From positions 1 to 64,000 of the forward strand of contig NZ_CANMAA010000010.1 in assembly GCF_947495735.1 (NCBI RefSeq): a DNA stretch of 64,000 nucleotides. The letters run 5' to 3'. Numbering within the stretch: the stretch's first letter is position 1; every line of letters begins with the position of its first letter. Below the pieces are notes generated by a model that did no database searches, was not told the DNA's origin, and saw only the letters and a list, made by a program, of their open reading frames with translations. Both the position numbers and the translations under genes were made by a program. This DNA is from an uncultured Pseudokineococcus sp. (lineage in GTDB: Bacteria; Actinomycetota; Actinomycetes; Actinomycetales; Quadrisphaeraceae). Positions 1 to 8,587 of the stretch are shown piece after piece.

Positions 1-90
1 GCGTCAGCGCGCCCGGCGGCGTCAGCGCGCCCGGCGGCGTCAGCGCGCCCGGCGGCGTCAGCGCGCCCGGCGGCGTCAGCGCGCCCGGCG
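1..90. repeat. 18-bp tandem repeat, five perfect copies
   Basis: The 18-bp unit gcgtcagcgcgcccggcg is repeated exactly five times, and a decayed sixth copy follows at 91-108. The array may continue beyond the left edge. It is in frame with the minus-strand NuoB-like gene, so each copy adds six residues (AGRADA), and length changes would not shift the frame. Confidence 0.95.
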
Positions 91-665
91 GCGTCTGCGC
101 CGAGGGCGTCCTCGGCCGCGGGAAGCACCTCGACCTCGGCGCGCACGACGACGTCGCCGGACAGCGTCGTCCGCAGCACCAGGCCCGCGGGCCAGTCCGG
201 CAGCACCGGGCCGAGGGGCACGGACAGGACGTCCATCTCGAGGCCGTCGCGCAGGTCGTCCTCGCCGCCCGCGAGCCCAAGACCGGCGGGGTGCATGTCG
301 TCGCCCTCCTCGACGTCCTGCGGCACCGGCGGCCGGGCGGCGGCCTCGGCGCGCTGGGCGTCGTCGTCGAGCAGGCGGCGAGCGACGTCGTCGAGCGCCC
401 CCACCGGGTCGTCCCCGACGCTGACGACCGCCCGCGCCCGCGGCCCCGGCACCTGCTCCCAGGTGCGCTCGAGCACCGGCTTCCACCGCTCGCCGGCCGC
501 GCCGCAGACGACGAGCGCATCGGCGTCGGCGGGGCTGGTCGCCGTCCGCCACCCGCGCGCGGCGAACGCCTGCTCCACGGCGACGCGCGCGCGCCAGGCG
601 CCGGGCAGCTCGACGACCAGCACCGCGGCGCCGCGGACCGCGCGCCGCGCCAGCCAGTCGCTCAC
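1..665 (-). CDS. NuoB-like subunit lacking Fe-S ligands (partial, runs off left edge)
   Basis: The frame opens at a GTG overlapping the nuoA stop codon (GTGA) and stays open to the window edge, so about 221 codons are visible. Residues 45-85 (ADALVVCG, then KPVLERTWEQVPGP) match by eye the NuoB stretch that precedes its third cluster ligand. However, the Cys-Cys pair and the G-x-C-A motif that bind cluster N2 are missing, and Cys54 is the only cysteine. The visible end consists of hexapeptide repeats of Ala, Asp, Gly and Arg. The position right after nuoA supports a complex I role. I infer a NuoB paralogue that has lost electron transfer and may be structural. It could instead be an unrelated filler protein of actinobacterial partial nuo operons. 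Confidence 0.6.
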   Translation of the reverse strand, partial: MSDWLARRAVRGAAVLVVELPGAWRARVAVEQAFAARGWRTATSPADADALVVCGAAGERWKPVLERTWEQVPGPRARAVVSVGDDPVGALDDVARRLLDDDAQRAEAAARPPVPQDVEEGDDMHPAGLGLAGGEDDLRDGLEMDVLSVPLGPVLPDWPAGLVLRTTLSGDVVVRAEVEVLPAAEDALGADAAGRADAAGRADAAGRADAAGRADAAGRAD

Positions 666-1036
666 TGCCACTCGAAGGCCCCCTCGCGGGAGGCCCAGAG
701 CACCGCGAGCAGCAGCACCCCGAGGAAGACGAACATCTCGACGACGGCCGAGAGCCCGACGTCGGCGACGACCAGCACCCACGGGTACATGAAGAGCATC
801 TCGACGTCGAAGGCCAGGAAGACGACCGTCGCCGGGTACCACCGGGCGTGGAAGCGCGAGAGCGCGTGCTCGCTCGGGTCCCAGCCCGAGAGCCACGGCC
901 AGGACGTGATGACGCCCGGCGCGACCGACGTCATGCGGTGCGCCCAGTGCGCGCCGGCGAGGCTGACGGCGGCGAGCACGAGGACGGCGAGCAGGCCGCT
1001 CCAGCCCGAGGCCCAGCCGTCGGCGAGGTCAGGCAC
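662..1036 (-). CDS. nuoA: NADH-quinone oxidoreductase subunit A
   Basis: This 124-residue protein is full length for NuoA, a small membrane subunit of respiratory complex I at the junction of the membrane and peripheral arms. Three hydrophobic helices are visible (about residues 12-32, 67-88 and 94-114). The family signature is present as the RFHARWYP loop followed by FLAFDVEMLFMYPW, which carries the conserved acidic residues of helix 2. Translation starts at GTG 1036, with a GGGAGG ribosome site 7 bases upstream. The stop overlaps the start of the next gene, so the two are translationally coupled. It is the first gene of the operon, whose remaining genes lie outside the window. Confidence 0.95.
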   Translation of the reverse strand: MPDLADGWASGWSGLLAVLVLAAVSLAGAHWAHRMTSVAPGVITSWPWLSGWDPSEHALSRFHARWYPATVVFLAFDVEMLFMYPWVLVVADVGLSAVVEMFVFLGVLLLAVLWASREGAFEWQ

Positions 1037-1119
1037 GGCGTACCTCCCGCGGGTCGAGCGACGGCTCGGAGCCGCGCCAGAGGTGGGGCAGCCCGAGGCC
1101 GCCGACGCCGACGGCTGCA

Positions 1120-1207
1120 GACGGGGAGGACGAAGTCCTCAGGCCGCGCCCCGCCACCCCGCTGACCTGCGACGACGCGCAGGCGCGAGGACTTCGTCCT
1201 CCCCGTC
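1120..1207. repeat. Nested inverted repeat in the nuoA/arsR divergent region
   Basis: Perfect 21-base arms at 1120-1140 and 1187-1207 are separated by 46 bases. Each arm is itself a small hairpin (gaggac-gaa-gtcctc). The loop carries a further copy of a 17-base sequence (1160-1176, inverted) that recurs at 46252-46268. The rest of 1037-1536 shows no credible gene. The function is unknown: it could be a transcription barrier, protein-binding site or repeat remnant. Confidence 0.7.
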
Positions 1208-1492
1208 GGCGCGGGCCTGCGCCTCGTCCCTGGCCGAAGAGGCACGGGACCGACCCAGCAGGGACGGCGTGAGGGGGCTCGACGGGCGGACGACGGCCGG
1301 TGACCGGGTCTCGCAGGACGACGGGGTCTCGGGGGCGCACGCGCACGGGGAGGGCGAGCAGACCGCTCCAGCCCCAGGACCACTCCGGCACCGCACCCAC
1401 CCCCTGGCTGCTCGTTCCTGACTGCGCCCCGGACCGAGGCACCCCGACCGGGTCGACGCCCGACGGATACCCTCGGCGACCGAAGACTACGT

Positions 1493-1516
1493 CCGGACAC
1501 CCGCACGGATGTCCGG
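1493..1516. promoter_or_regulatory. Inverted repeat, candidate ArsR operator
   Basis: CCGGACA at 1493-1499 is matched by its inverse TGTCCGG at 1510-1516, with a 10-base spacer. It ends about 20 bases upstream of the GTG start of the ArsR gene, where autoregulating ArsR/SmtB proteins usually bind. The identification rests on symmetry and position only. Confidence 0.5.
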
Positions 1517-1536
1517 CCAGCGACCAGGAGGTCCCG

Positions 1537-1920
1537 GTGGCGACGTCCCACCCGCACCCGGTGGACGCCGAGCGCGTCGAGCACGCGAGGGCGCGCGTCC
1601 CCGACCGCGAGGACGCGGAACGGCTCGCCGCGGTGCTGGGCCTCCTGGCCGACCCCACGCGCGCCCGGGTGCTCTACGCGCTCGACGCCGTCGAGGAGCT
1701 GTGCGTGGGCGACCTGGCTCTGGCCCTGTCCGCGAGCGAGGACTCGGTCGGGTACGCGCTGCGGATCCTGCGCACCGCGGGCCTCGTGACCGCCCGCAAG
1801 CAGGGCCGCGTCGTCTTCTACCGCCTGGCCGCGGGCTTCCCCGAGCCGCTGCGCGAGCACTGCCTGACCCGCCTCGTCGACCTCGCCCGGGCCCCGGAGG
1901 CCGACGGGGGCGACGTGTGA
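1537..1920 (+). CDS. ArsR/SmtB-family metalloregulator
   Basis: This 127-residue winged-helix repressor has the ArsR core: helix-turn-helix around residues 57-80 and a wing at 84-95 (RKQGRVVFYRL). The recognition region starts ELCVGDL with Cys56, where CadC-type sensors have a two-cysteine ELCxC site. A second possible ligand cluster is His108-Cys109 in the last helix. Metal sensing is therefore plausible, but the metal cannot be named. The start is GTG 1537, with AGGAG 6 bases upstream; a start further upstream would read through the operator-like palindrome at 1493-1516. The lipoprotein gene follows 94 bp downstream in the same direction and is probably its target. Confidence 0.88.
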   Translation: MATSHPHPVDAERVEHARARVPDREDAERLAAVLGLLADPTRARVLYALDAVEELCVGDLALALSASEDSVGYALRILRTAGLVTARKQGRVVFYRLAAGFPEPLREHCLTRLVDLARAPEADGGDV

Positions 1921-2014
1921 CCGACGGCCCCGCCGGCCCGTCCGAGCTGCCCCACGACGCAGACCTCGCCCTCCGCCTCGCAGCGCCCGCCCGGGGCGAG
2001 CACAGGAGATCTCG

Positions 2015-2893
2015 ATGACCACGCACCCGCTGCCCCTCGCCGTCGCCGCCGCCCTCACGCTCGGGCTGGCCGGCTGCGGAGCGACGACGCAGGACGCCGC
2101 CCAGACCAGAGCGGCCCTCGAGCAGCCGGCGACGACCGAGCCGCCCCCCACCACCGAGGCAGCGCTGCCGAGCGCCCACGTGCACGGGGTGGGCACGAAC
2201 CCCGCCGACGGCGCGGTGGTCCTGGCCACCCACGACGGGCTGTTCCGCGACGACGACGGCTCGTGGACGAGCGTCGGGCCCGGCGTCGACCTCATGGGCT
2301 TCGCCGTCGCCGGGCCCGACCACTTCTACGCCTCCGGCCACCCGGGGCCCGGGACGGACCTGCCGAACCCCGTGGGCCTGATCGAGTCCACCGACGGCGG
2401 GCTCACCTGGACGCCGCGCTCGCGCGAGGGCGCGTCCGACTTCCACGCGATGGCGGCGCACGCGGGCGGCGTCATCGGCTTCGACGGGACCCTGCGGGCG
2501 ACATCGGACGAGGTCACCTGGACGACGGTCGAGGCGCCCGTCGAGCCGTTCGCCCTCGCGGCGTCCGGGCAGGCCGAGACCGTGGTGGCGACCAGCCCCC
2601 AGGGCCCGGCGCTGTCGGTCGACGCGGGGGCGACGTGGACGACGCTTCGCGACGCCCCGCTCCTGCTGCTGGCCGCGGTGGCCGACGACGCCACCCTCGT
2701 CGGCGTCACCACGGCCGGCGACGTCGTCGTCAGCGAGGACACCGGCGCCACGTGGGAGCAGCGCGGCAGCCTCGGCGAGCCGCCGCAGGCCGTCTCCGCC
2801 GTGCGCGCGGAGGACGGGAGCCTGCAGGTGCTCGCGGTCACCGACGAGCTGCTCGTCTCCACCGACGGCGGGGCGACCTTCGCGCCGCGGTGA
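2015..2893 (+). CDS. F510_1955-family beta-propeller lipoprotein
   Basis: This 292-residue exported lipoprotein has a signal peptide ending in the lipobox LAGC (Cys21), then a proline/threonine linker, then a six-bladed-propeller-type domain. Asp-box (BNR) motifs recur: STDGGLTW, SVDAGATW, SEDTGATW and STDGGATF. These occur in sialidase-like propellers and in the group annotated as F510_1955 glycosylhydrolases. No catalytic set can be confirmed, so activity is unproven; metal or peptide binding at the cell surface is equally possible. AGGAG precedes ATG 2015. It lies downstream of the ArsR sensor, which probably controls it. Confidence 0.85.
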   Translation: MTTHPLPLAVAAALTLGLAGCGATTQDAAQTRAALEQPATTEPPPTTEAALPSAHVHGVGTNPADGAVVLATHDGLFRDDDGSWTSVGPGVDLMGFAVAGPDHFYASGHPGPGTDLPNPVGLIESTDGGLTWTPRSREGASDFHAMAAHAGGVIGFDGTLRATSDEVTWTTVEAPVEPFALAASGQAETVVATSPQGPALSVDAGATWTTLRDAPLLLLAAVADDATLVGVTTAGDVVVSEDTGATWEQRGSLGEPPQAVSAVRAEDGSLQVLAVTDELLVSTDGGATFAPR

Positions 2894-3058
2894 CCGCCCC
2901 GCACGACGCACGTCGTCGACAGCTCGTCGTCCCGACGCCCCGCACGAGGCGTGGTGCCGGCAGATCGCCGTCCGGACCGCCTCGGACCGAGCAGGTCGTC
3001 GACGAGGTGCCCTCCTGACGCCTCCGCACGGACGTCGCCCCTGGACGCCCTCGACGCG

Positions 3059-3095
3059 CCGGAGGGCGGCACCCGAGCGGGGTGCCGCCCTCCGG
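3059..3095. terminator. Bidirectional hairpin terminator
   Basis: A perfect 16-bp stem (3059-3074 with 3080-3095) has a 5-base loop. It sits between the convergent lipoprotein gene (ends 2893) and the membrane-protein gene (ends 3119). There is no T-tract, as is usual in high-GC actinomycetes. Confidence 0.75.
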
Positions 3096-3118
3096 GCGGT
3101 GCAGGTCAGGCGGTGTGG

Positions 3119-4081
3119 TCAGCCGATGACGGCCGTGCGCTGACCGCGACGGCCGGGCAGGCAGGCGACGAGCGCGAGCGCGACCGAGACGCCGTCCTCG
3201 ACGAGCGCGGCCTGCCAGTCGGCGGTGAACGGCGAGCCCTTCGACGCCGCCCACGTGCGCCAGGCGAGGCCCGCGTGGGAGCCGGCGAGCGCGCCCAGGG
3301 CGCCGGCGATCGAGGGAGCGGTGGGGCTGCTGCCGTCGCGGTGGGCGAGGGCGGCACCGGCGGCGCCACCGGCGGCGACGCGACCGCCGAGCGGGCCCGC
3401 CTCGAGGCGGCTGGGCGTCGCGGGCTGCTTGTCCATGACCGACTCGCCCACGAACGCGCCCAGGGCGCCGACCCGGGCGAGCACGCCCGGGCCGTCGGGC
3501 CGGGCGTCGGTGAGGACGGGCCCGGCGATGCCGAGCGTGCTGCGCCCGCCCGCCGCCAGCCCGAGGAGGAGGGAGCGGGCCACGAGGCCGCTCGAGGCGG
3601 GGGTCTTGACCTGGTCGCCGGCCTGGGGCGACAGGGCCGCCACGGTGGCGTGGGTCGCGAGCCCGTAGGCGAGGTGCGGGACGACGTCGACGTACCAGTC
3701 GCCGGACGTCCAGTCGCGCGGGTCGCTGACGCCGAGCGCCGCCTGCGGCACGTCGGTCGCGACCATGGCGACCGCGCCGGTGGCGGCGCCGCCGAGGAAG
3801 CCGGGGATCTTGTAGCCGCTGCGGTGCGCGAAGCTCGTGAGGACGCCGACGCCCAGCCCGGTGGCGTAGCCGGAGAGCTGGCCGAGCGCCGTACGACGGC
3901 CCTCGTACTCCTCCCCCGAGCCTCCCACGGACCCGCCGAGGCGCTCGACGAGCGCCTCCGCGGTCTGCGCGGGGGCGTCGCTGCCGGTGCGCCCCCGCAC
4001 GAGCATGTCGACGTACGTGACGGCGTTCAGGGCGGTCGTTCCGACGGCCCCGGCGACCAGGCCCCGCGTGAGTGCGCTCAT
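3119..4081 (-). CDS. Glycine/alanine-rich membrane protein of unknown function
   Basis: The protein has 320 residues and several weakly hydrophobic Gly/Ala-rich segments. The N-terminal third (RGLVAGAVGTTALNAVTYVDM) looks like actinobacterial DUF1440-type membrane proteins. The C-terminal third (LAGSHAGLAWR, then LVEDGVSVALALVACLPG) resembles the end of DUF4126-type proteins, so it may be a fusion of two small membrane modules. I see no catalytic motif. The start at ATG 4081 is the only good one, and the gene stands alone. The family assignments are by eye and should be treated as tentative. Confidence 0.7.
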   Translation of the reverse strand: MSALTRGLVAGAVGTTALNAVTYVDMLVRGRTGSDAPAQTAEALVERLGGSVGGSGEEYEGRRTALGQLSGYATGLGVGVLTSFAHRSGYKIPGFLGGAATGAVAMVATDVPQAALGVSDPRDWTSGDWYVDVVPHLAYGLATHATVAALSPQAGDQVKTPASSGLVARSLLLGLAAGGRSTLGIAGPVLTDARPDGPGVLARVGALGAFVGESVMDKQPATPSRLEAGPLGGRVAAGGAAGAALAHRDGSSPTAPSIAGALGALAGSHAGLAWRTWAASKGSPFTADWQAALVEDGVSVALALVACLPGRRGQRTAVIG

Positions 4082-4346
4082 GACCTCACGGTGGTCGCGT
4101 ACCGGCCGGGCGGCAACCCGGCGCCGTCCCGCCCGCGTCCCGGCGCCGGAGCGGCCCGGCCCCTCGCCGGTCGAGCCGCGCTTCCCGCGGCACTCCCGGG
4201 CGCGGCAGCACCGGACGCCCGGACGTCTTCCCCCGAACGGGTGGCGCGGTCAGTCCTCCGGGGAGTAGACCCCCCTCGTGGGGGCGCCGGAGCCCCCACG
4301 ACCCCGCACCGAGGGTCGGGGCGGGGACCGCCCGAGGGGGTCCGCC

Positions 4347-5504
4347 ATGGACGAACCGGTGTGGTCGCGGCGCGTCGCCACGACCACCAGCTCCACCCGC
4401 TGCGCCAGCTCCTCGCCGCCGGCCTCGCCGCGGCGCCGCTCTCCCGCCGGCGGCGCTCTCGCCGCCGTCGCCACCGCCGCGCTCGTGCTCGCCGGCGCAC
4501 CCGCCGCGACCGCTGACGACGGCCCCTCGACGACCGTCGTCGCCGAGGGCCTGGTCGGCCCGCTCTCCCTCGACGTCACCCCGCGGGGCGACGTCGTCGT
4601 CGCCCAGTCGTTCGCCGGCGCGCTCACCCGCGTCGACCGCCGGGGCGCGCGCACCGACCTCGCCGCGCTGCCCGGCGCGGAGGTGGCCGGCGTCACCGCG
4701 TCGGCCGGCGGCGTCCTCTACACGCACTCGCTGGGCCAGGGCCCCGACGCCGTGGCCCTCCTCGAGCGGGTGGACCACCGCGGGCGCACGGAGGTCGTCG
4801 CCGACCTCGGCGAGCACGAGCGCGCCGCCAACCCCGACGGGGGCACCACCTACGGGCTGCGCGACCTCGCGCAGGACTGCCTCGACCAGCTCCCCCCGGA
4901 CTTCCCCGCCACCTACCCGGGCGAGGTCTACTCCCACCCGTACGCGACGGCGGACGCCCGGGCGGGACGGACCGTCGTCGCGGACGCCGGTGGCAACGCG
5001 CTGCTGTCCGTGGACGCCCGGGGGCGCGTCAGCACGCTCGCCGTCCTCCCGGCGCAGCCGGCCGTCGTCTCCCCGGGGGCGGCCGAGCAGTTCGGCCTCC
5101 CCGCCTGCGCGGTCGGCGAGACCTTCTGGTTCGAGGCCGTCCCGACCGATGTCGAGGTCGGCCCCGACGGCGGGCTCTACGTCAGCCTGCTGCCCGGCGG
5201 CCCCGAGGACCCCAGCCTCGGCGCCCGCGGCTCGGTCGTGCGGGTCGACCCGGGCACCGGCGAGGTGGAGACGGTGATCGGCGGGCTGCTCGCGGCGAGC
5301 GGGGTGGCCGTCGACGACGACGGCACCGTCTACGCGACCGAGCTCTTCGGCGGCCGCGTCGTGGCGATGGACCCGGGGGCGACCGCAGCGCGGACCGTGC
5401 TGGAGGTCGAGCTCCCCGCCGCCGTCGAGGTGGCCGGCGACCACCTGTACGTGACGACGCAGGCCCTCGGGCCCGCCGGGCAGGTGGTCCGGCTCGACCT
5501 CTGA
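4347..5504 (+). CDS. Secreted ScyD/ScyE-family beta-propeller protein
   Basis: The protein has 385 residues. An N-terminal signal (hydrophobic core about residues 32-48, ending near AATADD) precedes a propeller of repeated blades with DVTPRGDVVVAQ, DVEVGPDGGLYVS and VAVDDDGTVYATE motifs, typical of proteins annotated ScyD/ScyE in actinobacteria. No enzyme activity can be assigned; the named cyanobacterial relatives belong to scytonemin clusters, but no other scytonemin gene is present here. The chosen start, ATG 4347, has a GAGGGGG ribosome site 6 bases upstream. The gene is monocistronic and ends at a strong hairpin. Confidence 0.82.
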   Translation: MDEPVWSRRVATTTSSTRCASSSPPASPRRRSPAGGALAAVATAALVLAGAPAATADDGPSTTVVAEGLVGPLSLDVTPRGDVVVAQSFAGALTRVDRRGARTDLAALPGAEVAGVTASAGGVLYTHSLGQGPDAVALLERVDHRGRTEVVADLGEHERAANPDGGTTYGLRDLAQDCLDQLPPDFPATYPGEVYSHPYATADARAGRTVVADAGGNALLSVDARGRVSTLAVLPAQPAVVSPGAAEQFGLPACAVGETFWFEAVPTDVEVGPDGGLYVSLLPGGPEDPSLGARGSVVRVDPGTGEVETVIGGLLAASGVAVDDDGTVYATELFGGRVVAMDPGATAARTVLEVELPAAVEVAGDHLYVTTQALGPAGQVVRLDL

Positions 5505-5522
5505 GGCGGCTGACCGACCCCC

Positions 5523-5561
5523 GGCCCCCGGACCGGCGCCCAGCGCGCCGGTCCGGGGGCC
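5523..5561 (+). terminator. Hairpin terminator after the ScyD-like gene
   Basis: A perfect 17-bp stem (5523-5539 with 5545-5561) has a 5-base loop and begins 18 bases after the stop codon. Confidence 0.75.
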
Positions 5562-6799
<1,238 letters not shown>

Positions 6800-6829
6800 G
6801 GCGCAGCACGGCACGACCGCAGCACCGCC

Positions 6830-6863
6830 GAGGGCGGGACGGGCGCACGCCCGTCCCGCCCTC
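6830..6863. terminator. Bidirectional hairpin terminator between rpf and metY
   Basis: Complementary 16-base arms at 6830-6845 and 6848-6863 form a stem of about 15 bp with a tiny loop, between two convergent genes. Confidence 0.8.
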
Positions 6864-6894
6864 GTGCGTCCGGGGCGCCCACCTCGGAGGGGGC

Positions 6895-8298
6895 TCAGGC
6901 GCCCTTCGCGGCGGCGAACCCGCGCTCGAGGTCCGCGACGATGTCGTCGAGGTGCTCCAGCCCCACGGACAGGCGCACGAGCCCCGGTGTCACGCCGGCC
7001 TTCTCCTGGTCCTCCGGCGCCAGCTGGCTGTGCGTGGTCGACGCCGGGTGGATGACGAGGCTGCGCACGTCGCCGATGTTCGCCACGTGGCTGTGCAGCA
7101 CCAGGCCCTCGACGAAGCGCTTGCCCGCCTCGATCCCCCCGGCGATCTCGAAGGACAGCACCCCGCCGGCGCCGCGGGGCGCGTACTTCTGCTGCCGGGC
7201 GTGCCAGGGGCTGGACGGCAGTCCCGCGTACTGGACTCGCTCGACCTCCTCGCGCGCCTCCAGCCACTCCGCGACCGCCTGCGCGTTGGCGACGTGGCGC
7301 TCCACGCGCAGGCTGAGCGTCTCGATGCCCTGGCCGAGCAGGAAGGCGTTGAACGGCGAGATCGCCGGCCCGAGGTCGCGCAGCAGCTGCACGCGCATCT
7401 TGAGGATGTAGGCGAGGTTGGCGCCCAGCGCGCTCCCCACCCCGAGGTCCCGCGCGTAGACGAGGCCGTGGTAGCTCTCGTCGGGCGTGTTGAAGCCGGG
7501 GAAGCGCTCGGGGTGCGCGGCGTAGTCGAAGGTCCCGCCGTCGACGACGACGCCGCCGATCGCCGTCCCGTGGCCGCCGAGGTACTTCGTGGCCGAGTGG
7601 ACGACGACGTCGGCGCCCCACTCCAGCGGGCGCATCAGGTACGGCGTCGCGACGGTCGCGTCGACGACGAGCGGCACCCCGACCTCGTGCGCGACCCCGG
7701 CCACGCCCTCGACGTCGAGCACGTCGCCCTTGGGGTTGGGGATGGCCTCGCCGTAGAACACCTTCGTGCTCGGCCGCACCGCGGCGCGCCAGGAGTCGAG
7801 GTCGTCGGGGTCCTCGACGAACGTCGTCGTGACGCCGAGCTTCGGGAGCGTGTAGCGCAGCAGGTTGACCGTGCCGCCGTACAGGCTCGGGCTGGCGACG
7901 ACGTGGTCACCGGCCTCGGCGACGTTGAGGATCGCGAGCGTCTCCGCCGACTGACCGGAGGCGACGAGCAGGGCGCCGACGCCGCCGTCGAGGTCGGCGA
8001 TGCGGCGCTCGACGGCGTCCGTCGTCGGGTTCGTGATGCGCGTGTAGATGTTGCCCAGCTCGGACAGCGCGAAGAGGTCGGCAGCCTGCTGGGTGTCGCG
8101 GAACGCGAACGACGTCGTCTGGTGGATCGGCAGGGCCCGCGAGCCCGTGCTCGGGTCCGGCGCCGCGCCGGCGTGGATCTGCCGGGTCTCGAACGACCAG
8201 CCCGCGGGCGCGTCGTCCGCGACGCCGTGGGTCACCGGCTCGTCGTCGAGCGAGGTCGAGGGGGTGGGGTTCTCGGACGGAGGGGTCGACGAGGACAC
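6895..8298 (-). CDS. metY: O-acetylhomoserine sulfhydrylase (PLP enzyme)
   Basis: This 467-residue cytoplasmic enzyme makes homocysteine from O-acetylhomoserine and sulfide, the direct sulfhydrylation route to methionine. It belongs to the Cys/Met-metabolism PLP family. The pyridoxal lysine lies in HSATKYLGGHG; other family motifs are SGQSAETLAIL, SPSLYGGTVNLL and SHVANIGDVRSL. The length fits the MetY group (about 430-470) rather than the shorter cystathionine enzymes. The start is GTG 8298 with GGAG 6 bases upstream; longer versions would translate the SAM-IV riboswitch. The riboswitch upstream shows control by S-adenosylmethionine. Confidence 0.93.
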   Translation of the reverse strand: MSSSTPPSENPTPSTSLDDEPVTHGVADDAPAGWSFETRQIHAGAAPDPSTGSRALPIHQTTSFAFRDTQQAADLFALSELGNIYTRITNPTTDAVERRIADLDGGVGALLVASGQSAETLAILNVAEAGDHVVASPSLYGGTVNLLRYTLPKLGVTTTFVEDPDDLDSWRAAVRPSTKVFYGEAIPNPKGDVLDVEGVAGVAHEVGVPLVVDATVATPYLMRPLEWGADVVVHSATKYLGGHGTAIGGVVVDGGTFDYAAHPERFPGFNTPDESYHGLVYARDLGVGSALGANLAYILKMRVQLLRDLGPAISPFNAFLLGQGIETLSLRVERHVANAQAVAEWLEAREEVERVQYAGLPSSPWHARQQKYAPRGAGGVLSFEIAGGIEAGKRFVEGLVLHSHVANIGDVRSLVIHPASTTHSQLAPEDQEKAGVTPGLVRLSVGLEHLDDIVADLERGFAAAKGA

Positions 8299-8361
8299 GG
8301 AGGTCTCCGGAGGCTCGGGGCTCGCACGAGCCCGCGCTTGCCGCGCCCGGACGGGTGGCGG

Positions 8362-8447
8362 CCGGGTCATCACCCGGGGCACCCCGCCGCAGGAGGAGGG
8401 TTGCCGGCCAGCGAGCCGGGGCTTCGCGCTGGCGCTCATGACCTGGG
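8362..8447 (-). ncRNA. SAM-IV riboswitch upstream of metY
   Basis: Read on the minus strand, the region begins ggtcatgagcgccagcg, continues with the aagccccggct and ggccggcaaccctcc blocks, then ggggtgccccggg, and closes with gtgatgacc, which pairs with the start to form P1. These blocks match the SAM-IV class described in Actinomycetales in front of methionine genes. The RNA binds S-adenosylmethionine and is expected to shut off metY when SAM is plentiful. It ends about 60 bases before the GTG, so expression may be controlled at ribosome access or by termination. The outer boundaries are approximate. Confidence 0.88.
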
Positions 8448-8533
8448 ACGAGCGTAGGACGGCTGGTCCGCGCACCGGGACTCCCGTCTCACCGACCGGG
8501 ACGGGTGAGCCCGCGAGTGCGGGGCCCCCGACG

Positions 8534-8576
8534 CAGGACGGGGCGCGCCACCCCTCGGGCGGCGCGCCCCGTCCTG
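8534..8576 (-). terminator. Hairpin terminator after the CHRD gene
   Basis: A perfect 16-bp stem (8534-8549 with 8561-8576) with an 11-base loop lies 12 bases past the stop codon of the minus-strand CHRD gene. Confidence 0.8.
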
Positions 8577-8587
8577 AGAGCGGTGGG

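Noticed and set aside
1037-1492. A minus-strand gene upstream of nuoA
   Set aside because: The open frames lack a family, start signal and normal composition; the region is dominated by palindromes.
4347-5504. Scytonemin biosynthesis gene cluster
   Set aside because: Only a ScyD/ScyE-like propeller is present; no other pathway gene is in the window, and such propellers are common in actinomycetes.
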